Assembly (NCBI GenBank): GCA_002501805.1
Contig: DAOI01000034.1
Location: 1-43,218 of the forward strand
Reading direction: 5' to 3'
DNA length: 43,218 nt
From: Euryarchaeota archaeon UBA463
GTDB lineage: Archaea; Thermoplasmatota; Poseidoniia; Poseidoniales; Thalassarchaeaceae
The notes under the pieces are model-generated. The model searched no databases and was not told the origin of the DNA. It worked only from the letters and a program-made list of their open reading frames with translations. Made by a program: the position numbers and the translations under genes. The number at the start of each line of letters is the position of its first letter. The first letter of the stretch is position 1. Shown here in pieces: positions 7,931 to 15,986 of this stretch.

Positions 7931-9676
7931 GTGAAACTCATGAGAGATGATACTGCCTCGAGTGTCATGGTTCTGCTCCCCGACTACCCTACAAGGGTCG
8001 TTAACGAGCATAGAATAAGAGTAGAGAAAATCGCTTTATTGGGCTTGCTGTCGATAATATTAGGAGGGGCATGGTGGCTCTGGCCAGCAGTCAATGGAGA
8101 GGTCGATCTGCTATCTAGATCAAGCCACGTCTTCTTGCTTTTTGGATCAGCCATACTGCTCTCAGATTTGATTGATTTCGGACCAGTAGAGAAATCTAGA
8201 ATAGGATCAATCTCAAACATAGTTTGGCCCAGCTTAATCGCTGTTGCCGGTTCAGAGTATTCATCTGTTGATGAGAAGATTGCCTCTGTCTTGATGCTAA
8301 GTGTAGCACTTTATCTGTGGGGCGTATCACAATATATTTTCAATCATTCACTTGCAACCAGGAGACTCAGAGGGACAACAAGTGTAGTAGGATTGGCCTT
8401 CGCAATCGCAACAATGGTTGCCTTGAGCTCTAACACTGAAATTTGGGCATTAGTAGGACTATCAATTTCCTACACCTTAATTCCCGATTTACTTTCTAAA
8501 GATGAGATGCACGATATTAGAAAGCAATTTTCCTCCAGTCTAGAAAATGCAGAGGACCTAATGATTACACTCAGATCAAACAACTCCGGACTAGAGCAAG
8601 CCCACTCTCTTCTAACCAATGCTAGAGAAATTGGCTGGAAAAACCCCCAGAAGGGTCTACTGATGATTGAGGAGGCCGAGAGCGAGGCCAAGAGGATTAT
8701 CGCAATTTCTCAGGATCTCGGAGACATACAGGAAGACGCGCTCTCTTATGTGATCAGCGCTGAGAATATTTCCAAGACGGCAAAAGGGCCCCGCAAAGCC
8801 TACGATATGGCAGTAAGAGAATCTGAACTAGGATCACTGAGAGAGGCCGAGATACTATTCAGAACAGCCAAGACGAAGGCATCCGTGGTGATTGAACACT
8901 GGCAAGAAGCGATCGAAGCCATATCGGAAGGTGAGAGATTACTATCTAATCTCGAGGGGCACTCCTCTGATAATATCAGAAGTATCTTGGAATCCGCCAA
9001 GCAATCTCTTGATGCAGAAGATCCAGTGACGGCAAAGAGTATGGCTTCAAATATCCCCAACCACATAGAGAGTATTACCAGTTTACAATCTGATTCATTA
9101 AAGGCTCTGGAAGAAGCACAAAGGTCGATTAAATCCTTGGAAGGAGACTCTCTTAGTAAGCACTTGGAAATGATTTCAGAATCCAGAAAGGCACACAAGG
9201 AGGGTAACTACCCGCTCTCCAAGGGAATCTCTGATAGTATCGTTAGAGATGTAAGAGATATTTCCGAATCTTCCAATGAAGTAACTAGGGCGCTTAGGCA
9301 GAGAAATAAGCTAGAATCTAGGTTTCCAAAGCATGGAGACTGGATGGAGAGACTCGATCTTGTAGCCAATCTTTCCGAATCTTCCGAGTGGTCAAAGGCA
9401 TCCTTAGAATTACAATCACTGACCAACGATCTCCAATCACTCGAGGCCGAGTTATCTGATGCTGGGGAGCTAATAGATTTCGTAAACTCAGAATGGGCTT
9501 CGCTGAGTAAGAAGCTTGACTCAAGAGGCATAGGAATTGAAGATTCTGACAGGTCCTCTTCTCTCAGAGCTATTTCCATAGCTGAGAAGATGCTAGATGA
9601 AGGAGATGTTCAATCATGCTTGAAGTCCTTGGGCGAGGCAGATTCAGCGATGGAAAGACTCAGAAGAAGACTGTAG
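7931..9676 (+). CDS. Multi-pass membrane protein with long helical cytoplasmic domain, unknown function
   Basis: A 581-residue protein in two parts. Residues about 33-186 hold five or six hydrophobic helices, including a Trp-rich one (GGAWWLWP). Residues about 190-581 are almost entirely helical, with Leu/Ser/Glu/Ala-rich stretches (for example LENAEDLMITLRSNNSGLE, SLREAEILFRTAKTKASVV) suggesting coiled coils or tandem helical hairpins. No enzymatic motif is visible. The start is GTG at 7931; ATG at 7940 is an alternative. It follows the surface protein by 16 bases and may connect that protein to the cell interior, for example as a scaffold or signalling partner; this is inference from position only. 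Confidence 0.75.
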   Translation: MKLMRDDTASSVMVLLPDYPTRVVNEHRIRVEKIALLGLLSIILGGAWWLWPAVNGEVDLLSRSSHVFLLFGSAILLSDLIDFGPVEKSRIGSISNIVWPSLIAVAGSEYSSVDEKIASVLMLSVALYLWGVSQYIFNHSLATRRLRGTTSVVGLAFAIATMVALSSNTEIWALVGLSISYTLIPDLLSKDEMHDIRKQFSSSLENAEDLMITLRSNNSGLEQAHSLLTNAREIGWKNPQKGLLMIEEAESEAKRIIAISQDLGDIQEDALSYVISAENISKTAKGPRKAYDMAVRESELGSLREAEILFRTAKTKASVVIEHWQEAIEAISEGERLLSNLEGHSSDNIRSILESAKQSLDAEDPVTAKSMASNIPNHIESITSLQSDSLKALEEAQRSIKSLEGDSLSKHLEMISESRKAHKEGNYPLSKGISDSIVRDVRDISESSNEVTRALRQRNKLESRFPKHGDWMERLDLVANLSESSEWSKASLELQSLTNDLQSLEAELSDAGELIDFVNSEWASLSKKLDSRGIGIEDSDRSSSLRAISIAEKMLDEGDVQSCLKSLGEADSAMERLRRRL

Positions 9677-9716
9677 GTAATTCTCATAGCCACATTGACC
9701 ATCAAATCACTCAATA

Positions 9717-11891
9717 ATGGCCTTTGTAATTTACTCTCTTTCTTCAGTGTTGGTAGTTGTATCAATCCCATTGTTGATAGTCAAGCCCCTCATGCATCCA
9801 ATCGTGGACCTAGTTCTTGTTGGCTCGTTTCTGCTATTCATGACCGCATTTGCTGGAGTCGGTCTGGCCAGTATGCTGGTCAAAGAGGATACCACCGATG
9901 ACTATCTAGTGGCAGGAAGGGGGATGCATCCGGCACTTGCTGCTTTGTCCGCAGTCAGCACTTGGAACTCAGGATACATGTTCATCGGATTCATTGGTTT
10001 CACATTCACGATGGGATACTCGATAGTTTGGATAGCGTTTGGGTCCATGATAGGACAGATTCTAGCATGGCTGTGGCTGTATAAATTCATACAGCAATCC
10101 GCTAATGAGAGGGGTCTAAGATCACTATCTTCTCTAGTTTCTGAAGCAACCGGCTCCCCAGAAGCAAAGTTAGCAGCCATGCTTTCGATACTGTTCCTGT
10201 CAGTTTATGCCGCAGCTCAGCTAACTAGCGGTGGTAAGGCATTGTATGTGATGCTGGGATGGTCTGAGGTTGTAGGAATACTAATCGGATTCGTTTTGGT
10301 CGTTGCCTACTGCTATGCTGGTGGAATAAGGGCCTCGATTTGGACCGACGCTGCTCAGTCGAGCGTGATGATTGTAGGCTCTTCCCTACTATGCTGGGTA
10401 GCCATGGGAGAGGTTGGTGGCTTTGACGGTCTACACTCGGGTCTAGAGGAACAAAACGCCAATCTAACTAGCATTGTCCCAGCTGATTTGGGATTCGGAT
10501 TGACTCTCTGGGCTTTCGCATTCTTCTTGGGTGGACTCAGCGTAGCAGGGCAACCACAGGTCGTTAGCCGTGTTATGACACTAGGTACCGATGAGGACAG
10601 GAAGAAAGCAATGTTGTGGTTCTTCGCATGGCAGACCCCCTTTCTTCTCATTATGGTCATAATAGGACTAGCTAGTAGGGTGGTTTTCAGTGGAGCAGAT
10701 TTCGATCCAGAGCTTGGCCTTCCAATGCTGGCTATGGAAACCCTGGGCCCCTTTTGGGTCGGATTAATTCTCGCATCCATTTTCGCAGCGACTATGTCTA
10801 CAGCTGACAGTCAGGTTCTGGCATGTACAGCGGCCTTCACTGACGATGTTATGCCTGAGATTAGCCAAGACCACAAGAAGACAAAGACAGTTACCCTAGC
10901 AGTGGCATCCTTCGCCACTGCTATCTCGATTTTCGGCCTCTACGTTCCCGGTGGGGACTCCGTGTTCTCCCTAGTCGTACTTGCAGTGTATGGGCTAGGT
11001 TCTATCTTCGTACCCATTCTCATAATCAGATGGGCCGAATATGAGCCCGACACCACTCACACGATGGCAATGATGATCGCCGCTCTTACGGGAGTAATTG
11101 CCTGGAGATTGATGGGATTGAATAATGAGGTATTCGAGTCAATTCCAGGAATGGGGGCCGCCTTCATTACACACTTTGTAATGAATCAGATAAGATCACC
11201 TGAAATCTCTCCACTAGGTAGATATGATTGGCCAGACGATAGGAAGACAAGAGCCATAGCAGCCGCCTTGATTATACCATTTGGAGCAGTTGAAGCAACT
11301 TATGCCATATCTGGGCCAGATTCAGTAGACTCAGTTTCCGGCTCATCTGGCGATTGGATCGTAGAGGCAAATTTCGGAAGTGAGCAACTCGCTGATGGAT
11401 TTGAATATGTGAATGATGGAGAAACTATTTCGATAAATATGCACACAGACTCGATAGAGGATGCAGAAGACATCAATATCGTTGGAGTTAGGGCTACCCT
11501 AACTTATTCTGAAGATGAAACCAGTAGTGGAATTGGCTGTAATGCACCGGGGGCTTCCAACTCGGATCCAGATACCATCACTTCTACAATGGCACACAAT
11601 GAAATGAATATGACCGAGAGTGGCCAGAACTCCGATGGCCCCCCTTCCTCACACTCGGTGGAAGTCGAGTGGTACGACTCATCTATGATTGGAAACGTCA
11701 GCAATGTTTCAAAATCTCAAATCACAATGGGACTGGACTCTGGAGGCATTGGTTTAGGAGCATACGCACTTGACATTAGCGTTACAGTAGGTACCGGAGG
11801 AGCAATAGGATGCACTCACACAGATGACGGCGAGGATGTAGAGTACCTAGTTGAGTTAATCACACTAGAGTACTCAATTGAGCCGGCTTGA
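9717..11891 (+). CDS. Sodium:solute symporter (SSS/PutP type) with C-terminal exported domain
   Basis: Residues about 30-535 match the sodium:solute symporter family, with around 13 helices, the early motif YLVAGRGMHPALAALSAVST (AGR followed by the first sodium-site helix), GGKALYVMLG, YCYAGGIRASIWTDAAQS and FAATMSTADSQVLACTAAF, which holds the second sodium-site Ser/Thr residues. Closest by eye to proline or pantothenate transporters; the substrate is not determinable. Unusually, a roughly 185-residue acidic, Ser/Asp/Gly-rich beta-type segment follows the last helix, with two cysteines in similar IGC contexts. Start ATG 9717 is 40 bases after the previous stop. The gene is convergent with a small membrane protein gene. 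Confidence 0.88.
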   Translation: MAFVIYSLSSVLVVVSIPLLIVKPLMHPIVDLVLVGSFLLFMTAFAGVGLASMLVKEDTTDDYLVAGRGMHPALAALSAVSTWNSGYMFIGFIGFTFTMGYSIVWIAFGSMIGQILAWLWLYKFIQQSANERGLRSLSSLVSEATGSPEAKLAAMLSILFLSVYAAAQLTSGGKALYVMLGWSEVVGILIGFVLVVAYCYAGGIRASIWTDAAQSSVMIVGSSLLCWVAMGEVGGFDGLHSGLEEQNANLTSIVPADLGFGLTLWAFAFFLGGLSVAGQPQVVSRVMTLGTDEDRKKAMLWFFAWQTPFLLIMVIIGLASRVVFSGADFDPELGLPMLAMETLGPFWVGLILASIFAATMSTADSQVLACTAAFTDDVMPEISQDHKKTKTVTLAVASFATAISIFGLYVPGGDSVFSLVVLAVYGLGSIFVPILIIRWAEYEPDTTHTMAMMIAALTGVIAWRLMGLNNEVFESIPGMGAAFITHFVMNQIRSPEISPLGRYDWPDDRKTRAIAAALIIPFGAVEATYAISGPDSVDSVSGSSGDWIVEANFGSEQLADGFEYVNDGETISINMHTDSIEDAEDINIVGVRATLTYSEDETSSGIGCNAPGASNSDPDTITSTMAHNEMNMTESGQNSDGPPSSHSVEVEWYDSSMIGNVSNVSKSQITMGLDSGGIGLGAYALDISVTVGTGGAIGCTHTDDGEDVEYLVELITLEYSIEPA

Positions 11892-11906
11892 AACAACGCC
11901 AATCAA

Positions 11907-12200
11907 TCAAGATGAGTGTTTACGGTGTCTCTTCGTAACCTTTCCCACGGAAGCTGTCAATTTCCTAGGTGCCCTGTTCTTGGCAGCTAGTGAGAGTAAC
12001 CACCATCCCAGAGAGAGTAGAGCTGTAGAGACCATTATCACTGTCCCTGCCCACATCACTATATTTCCCTCAGTAATCGGCCAAGCCCAGTAAGAAACCG
12101 AACCCACTACCATCACAAACAGTATTCTAGATGCTTCACTAGGAGTTTTCCAACCCCTGTGATCTACTCTCGGCGCTAAGAGATAATCTAGCAGAGGCAC
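11907..12200 (-). CDS. Small two-helix membrane protein, unknown function
   Basis: A 97-residue ORF starting at GTG. It has a polar N-terminus, two hydrophobic helices (about ILFVMVVGSVSYWAWPI and WAGTVIMVSTALLSLGWWLL) and a strongly basic C-terminal tail (KVTKRHRKHSS) that should lie in the cytoplasm. I recognise no family. It is last in the minus-strand run that begins at 14891 and is separated from the amidohydrolase gene by about 44 bases. The ribosome-binding site is weak, so the exact start is uncertain. The hydrophobic pattern and lack of any competing gene here support it. Confidence 0.5.
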   Translation of the reverse strand: MPLLDYLLAPRVDHRGWKTPSEASRILFVMVVGSVSYWAWPITEGNIVMWAGTVIMVSTALLSLGWWLLSLAAKNRAPRKLTASVGKVTKRHRKHSS

Positions 12201-12244
12201 AAACCGACATCGAGCTCTAGCTTTTCAAGAAGTGTTTCCCCTCA

Positions 12245-13501
12245 TCAGATTTCAGAATAGTATTCCTGAGCCGCATCCTCGAGTTCTTGTGCCACCTTCC
12301 CCTCATTTAGAGTAAGGGTCCTGCCATCTCTCCTGATGGCTATCCCATCAACAAAAACATCCACACATTGTGCTCCTGAGTAAATCAGGTTTGATAGAAT
12401 CCTTCTACCTCCTCTTCCCCTTGGACGCATTCGAATATCAGACAAGTCCCATGTAACCCAATCTGATGATCCTCTTGTCGCAAGTTGCCAGGTCTCTACA
12501 GGATCTAATATTGTCGCATCCCAATGATCATGTTTCTGTATTAGACTAGCAGCCTTTGCCTCAGCTCTCATATCAAGACCATTGTTACTAGCAGCACCAT
12601 CGGTACCCAACCTAACGTCAACGCCGGCCTCAATCATCGCCGGATAAGACATAGTTCCACCACATGCTAGCTTCTGGTTAGATACCGGGCAGTGAACGGC
12701 ATGTGCGCCCTTTCTTGCAAGAATCCTCATCTCCTTTTTCGTCACCCATCCACAGTGAGCACAGACAGTCCCTTCGGTAAAATAGTCAATTGAATCCAAG
12801 TACTCAATGGGATACATCCCTGTCTTCTCATGGCACTGTGCTACTTCCTCTCTAGTCTCAGAGGTATGAATATGCAACCTTGCCCCTAATTCTCTAGACA
12901 TCTCGCTAGCCTTTCTCAATATCTCCTCTGAGCACGTGTAAACGGCATGGGTTGCTATCCCTATCTCTACCCTTCCCGAACCAAGAGGACCAGAGCGAAT
13001 CAGGGAGTCCAGCTCCTTGAGGGCATTCCCACTATCCGACTCGCCTTCTTCAGAAGGAGGCCAGTCTGTCGTAGGGCCACAAATAATCCCTCTAATGCCA
13101 GATTCAGCGACTACTGGGGCTATTGAACTTGGGAAGTGGTACATATCGCAGGCAAAAGTAGTTCCACCTGAAATCATCTCAGCTACTGACGCTCTAGTGC
13201 CAATAGATGCCAACTCTGGAGTCAGATTTCTTTCACTTGGGAAAATACTAGTCTGTAACCAATCCATCAGAGATAGACCTTCTCCCATACTCCTATTGAG
13301 AGTCATTGGAAGATGAGTATGCCAGTTCTGAAGAGATCTAGTAACCACTAGGTCGCTTCCCTCGATGGTCTCTGTAACATCCTCATCTCCAGAGCTACGA
13401 GAGTATGAACCATCTTCATGAATGAGGAAATCACCTTCTCTGACCCTCCCATCATGATCGATGAGACGAGTACTTGTAATCCTCCTGACACCAGACTCCA
13501 T
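12245..13501 (-). CDS. Amidohydrolase, 5-methylthioadenosine/S-adenosylhomocysteine deaminase-like
   Basis: A 418-residue metal-dependent amidohydrolase. The metal site HxH is at H61 and H63 (NWHTHLPMT), followed by HIHTSET, the CAHCGWVTKKEM segment with the next ligand His, the HCPVSNQKLACGG stretch and the LGTDGAASNNGLDM motif with the catalytic Asp. This order and wording are those of MTA/SAH deaminases (MtaD/DadD group), which deaminate adenosine derivatives to inosine forms in methyl-cycle salvage. Guanine deaminase and TrzN-type hydrolases share the fold, so substrate is not certain. It lies between a small membrane protein gene and an AIM24-family gene on the same strand, with 40-44 base gaps. 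Confidence 0.85.
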   Translation of the reverse strand: MESGVRRITSTRLIDHDGRVREGDFLIHEDGSYSRSSGDEDVTETIEGSDLVVTRSLQNWHTHLPMTLNRSMGEGLSLMDWLQTSIFPSERNLTPELASIGTRASVAEMISGGTTFACDMYHFPSSIAPVVAESGIRGIICGPTTDWPPSEEGESDSGNALKELDSLIRSGPLGSGRVEIGIATHAVYTCSEEILRKASEMSRELGARLHIHTSETREEVAQCHEKTGMYPIEYLDSIDYFTEGTVCAHCGWVTKKEMRILARKGAHAVHCPVSNQKLACGGTMSYPAMIEAGVDVRLGTDGAASNNGLDMRAEAKAASLIQKHDHWDATILDPVETWQLATRGSSDWVTWDLSDIRMRPRGRGGRRILSNLIYSGAQCVDVFVDGIAIRRDGRTLTLNEGKVAQELEDAAQEYYSEI

Positions 13502-13540
13502 GACGCTCCCAGAGGATATCGCACCTCAAGTTTCTCATGG

Positions 13541-14251
13541 TTAGTTACTTCTGGCAGTTGGCATGAATGGCATCAATCTCGTTGCCAGACTTTCCATATT
13601 CCTAGTCTGGATGTATACCTTGCCGGAACCATTGAATTCCAGAACAATCCCCTCTCCCCCGAAAATCGCAGATCCCAACCCACCAACTTTGGACACATTA
13701 TATGATAGTCCGGCGGTGAATGCCACAACATGGCCATTATCGACTACTACTGGGGAATTGGGTGAGACGTCTATCTCCTTGATTGCCCCATATGAGGTGT
13801 AGAATACCTTCCCCTCAACTCCTCTCGGGGTGTGTGCCCTCAAGAAGAATGCACCTTCTCTTGAGAATAGGGACTTAGCCCCTTGGAATTTTGTATCCAT
13901 GTCAACGCTCGGGGTGCAAGCCATGAATGCCCCGCCTTGCATGAAAAACTCCTCTCCTGGGGCTAGGTTGAACTCCATTATGTCACCAGGGGCGGAAGGA
14001 GCCAAAGATACCCATCCTCCAGAGCCACTAGCTGTGTATGTATTAACGAAGAAGGACTCTCCTCCGACAGCGGATTTCACCACGCTCTTTAGGAATCCCC
14101 CGATTCCTCCGCCACCGCCCATACCGGTCTTCATATCGACTCCTCTAGACTGGGCTACCATAGCTCCAGGCTCAACTTTGAGAGATTCTCCAGGTCCCAA
14201 ATTTGCAGTCATTAGTGTGAAGGCCGGTCTGAAATCATACTCTACGTCCAT
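13541..14251 (-). CDS. AIM24/TIGR00266 family protein
   Basis: A 236-residue protein with the features of the AIM24 (TrpRS-like beta-roll) family: the early LGPGESLKVEPGAMVAQS, a glycine run (GMGGGGGIGGFLKS) followed by GGESFFVNTYTA, then GEEFFMQGGAFMAC and a GxSYNVSKVGGL-type end. Members are found in bacteria, archaea and mitochondria; the biochemical role is not established, though the yeast member supports inner-membrane organisation. No signal sequence or membrane helix is visible, so it should be cytoplasmic. Length is normal. It stands between the FAH-family and amidohydrolase genes in a minus-strand run. Confidence 0.85.
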   Translation of the reverse strand: MDVEYDFRPAFTLMTANLGPGESLKVEPGAMVAQSRGVDMKTGMGGGGGIGGFLKSVVKSAVGGESFFVNTYTASGSGGWVSLAPSAPGDIMEFNLAPGEEFFMQGGAFMACTPSVDMDTKFQGAKSLFSREGAFFLRAHTPRGVEGKVFYTSYGAIKEIDVSPNSPVVVDNGHVVAFTAGLSYNVSKVGGLGSAIFGGEGIVLEFNGSGKVYIQTRNMESLATRLMPFMPTARSN

Positions 14252-14291
14252 GGTTATCGCGTATTATGCGCACTTATCAACTAAACGAATT

Positions 14292-14891
14292 CTACAAAAC
14301 GCATTCCGCGCTAAGGACGCTTATCTTTTCCCCATCAGGATTTTTCATCCATGCATCCACTTTGTCGCCTACTTTCATTGCCCCTACCCCCTCGGGAGTC
14401 CCAGTCCAAATCAAATCCCCCGGACATAGTCCATACCAGTTAGTAAGGTGCTCCATTATTGAGTCAAAGGAATGAACCATCAGATCAGTGGTGGCCAATT
14501 GTTTGGTTTCCCCATTCAAAGAAAGCCCAATCTCCATGATTCTTGGGTCCCATGGGGCCCAAGTACCTAGAACCCCAGAGCCTCGGAAGCTCTTCCCTTC
14601 TAGCCATGGCCAACCCTTCTCTTTGGCTAGGGTTTGACGGGTTCTATTCGTGGTATCACATCCTATGCACATCTCAACAGGCTCTAGGTTATCTCCAAGT
14701 CTGACAACCATCTCAACTTCGTAGTCGATGTGCTCATCTACTAGAAGTGAGATACTGTTATTGCCGTAGTTATCAGATTCTACATGCGATGTCGGTGGCA
14801 TGAGGAAGAACCTTGGATAATCTGTCACATCTCCCTTGATCTCCTTCGCATGTCCAACATAGTTTCTGAATACCGCCCAGCCCACTGCCAT
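14292..14891 (-). CDS. Fumarylacetoacetate hydrolase (FAH) family protein
   Basis: A 199-residue protein of the short FAH family (YcgM/FAHD1 size). Visible motifs are the metal-ligand Glu pair in DYEVEMVVRLG, the GCDTTNRTRQ loop, KSFRGSGVLGTW with a catalytic Lys, and GDLIWTGTPEGVG near the end. Relatives hydrolyse acylpyruvates or decarboxylate oxaloacetate using Mg(II) or Mn(II); which applies cannot be said. It is first in a minus-strand run and divergent from the dnaJ-like gene, sharing an 84-base intergenic region. The start ATG at 14891 gives a standard N-terminus leading into the family's NYVGHAKE segment. Confidence 0.88.
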   Translation of the reverse strand: MAVGWAVFRNYVGHAKEIKGDVTDYPRFFLMPPTSHVESDNYGNNSISLLVDEHIDYEVEMVVRLGDNLEPVEMCIGCDTTNRTRQTLAKEKGWPWLEGKSFRGSGVLGTWAPWDPRIMEIGLSLNGETKQLATTDLMVHSFDSIMEHLTNWYGLCPGDLIWTGTPEGVGAMKVGDKVDAWMKNPDGEKISVLSAECVL

Positions 14892-14975
14892 AACTCTCGC
14901 ACTACCTGCAATCTCATTATCACATCGATAAATCTCTCAGCAGGTTGAAGGCACCCGCCATACTGACAAGGTTCG

Positions 14976-15944
14976 ATGGTAGAGGACCCATATCGTACTC
15001 TCGGAGTTTCGAAAGACTCTTCAGATGCCGAGATAAAGAGAGCGTATAGGAAACTTGCTAGACAATATCATCCAGATAGGAACCCAAATGATACCGCTGC
15101 AGAAGAGCGGTTCAAGTCCATACAGACCGCATATGAGTCGATAGGCTCATCCGAGGCCAGGAGAGAGTGGGATCAACAGAGACGAATGGAGGAAATGTTC
15201 AGAGGAGGAGGCCCCTCATCGGGACCTTTTCGTGGATTTGATTTTGGAGATTTGTTCTCTCAGTTTGTGGGAGGAAGATCGAATACAGACTTTGGATTCG
15301 GTTCAGAATCTGGTAAATCCAGACATTCTCCATTCTCTGATTCAAATTCACGCGAAGCATCATCTCGTGGTGCCGATATAGAGGCAGGCTTGGACGTCAC
15401 TTTGGAGCAGGCAATTAGCGGCACGGAAGTAAATTTCTCTCATAGAAGGATGAAGAGGTGCCAAAAGTGTGATGGATCTAGCTTTGGAACCACCAGATCC
15501 TGTAAAGATTGTAATGGTACAGGGGTACAGACTAAGGGTAGTTCGATCAATGTTAAGGTCCCCCCCGGGGCAGTTCATGGACAGCAGCTCAGGCTTAGAG
15601 GGATGGGCCATGAGCATCCACAAGGAGTCCCCGGAGATCTACTGATTACGCTAAGACTGGATGCTCAGGAAGGTAGAAGATGGGAGGATGGAAGACTAAT
15701 TCAGGAGGCCCCAGTGCCAATATCCACACTGATTCTGGGAGGTAGCGTTAGGATTACCACACCCTTGGGAAAGAGAATTCAGATTGAAGTACCTGAACGA
15801 ACGAAAATAGGAGACAGGAGAAGAGTAAACGGTCACGGCCACCAAGGAGGAGATTTGGATATTGAATTCGTCCTCCATGAAAACGACAAACTAACTAAGA
15901 AACAGATAAAAATACTTGAGGAACTTAGAGAAGCCGGCCTGTGA
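14976..15944 (+). CDS. DnaJ-type co-chaperone with a reduced (single-site) zinc finger
   Basis: A 322-residue J-protein. The J-domain (about 3-70) has HPD at 32-34, needed to stimulate DnaK. A Gly/Phe-rich linker with many FGF/FRG repeats follows (about 76-125). The zinc region holds only two motifs, CQKCDG at 162-167 and CKDCNGTG at 176-183, instead of four CxxCxGxG units, so only one zinc could bind. Two beta-type substrate-binding domains follow, with the VPPGAVHGQQLRLRGMG hallmark. It is therefore between DnaJ (type I) and CbpA (type II) architecture. No dnaK or grpE is in the window. A short gap separates it from the exporter gene downstream. Confidence 0.88.
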   Translation: MVEDPYRTLGVSKDSSDAEIKRAYRKLARQYHPDRNPNDTAAEERFKSIQTAYESIGSSEARREWDQQRRMEEMFRGGGPSSGPFRGFDFGDLFSQFVGGRSNTDFGFGSESGKSRHSPFSDSNSREASSRGADIEAGLDVTLEQAISGTEVNFSHRRMKRCQKCDGSSFGTTRSCKDCNGTGVQTKGSSINVKVPPGAVHGQQLRLRGMGHEHPQGVPGDLLITLRLDAQEGRRWEDGRLIQEAPVPISTLILGGSVRITTPLGKRIQIEVPERTKIGDRRRVNGHGHQGGDLDIEFVLHENDKLTKKQIKILEELREAGL

Positions 15945-15986
15945 ATCATCACAACCAATCAAATACAGGTCCATCAGAGAATAGAC

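Noticed and set aside
8800..9579. Two long minus-strand ORFs opposite the helical membrane protein
   Set aside because: They mirror a Ser/Leu/Glu-rich helical gene, have Ser-rich translations without domain features or ribosome-binding sites, and are shadows.
10355..10780. 141-codon minus-strand ORF inside the symporter
   Set aside because: It is opposite conserved symporter helices and has no recognisable features.
13830..14429. 199-codon plus-strand ORF opposite the AIM24 and FAH genes
   Set aside because: It spans the gap between two strongly supported minus-strand genes and gives a proline-rich translation with no domain.
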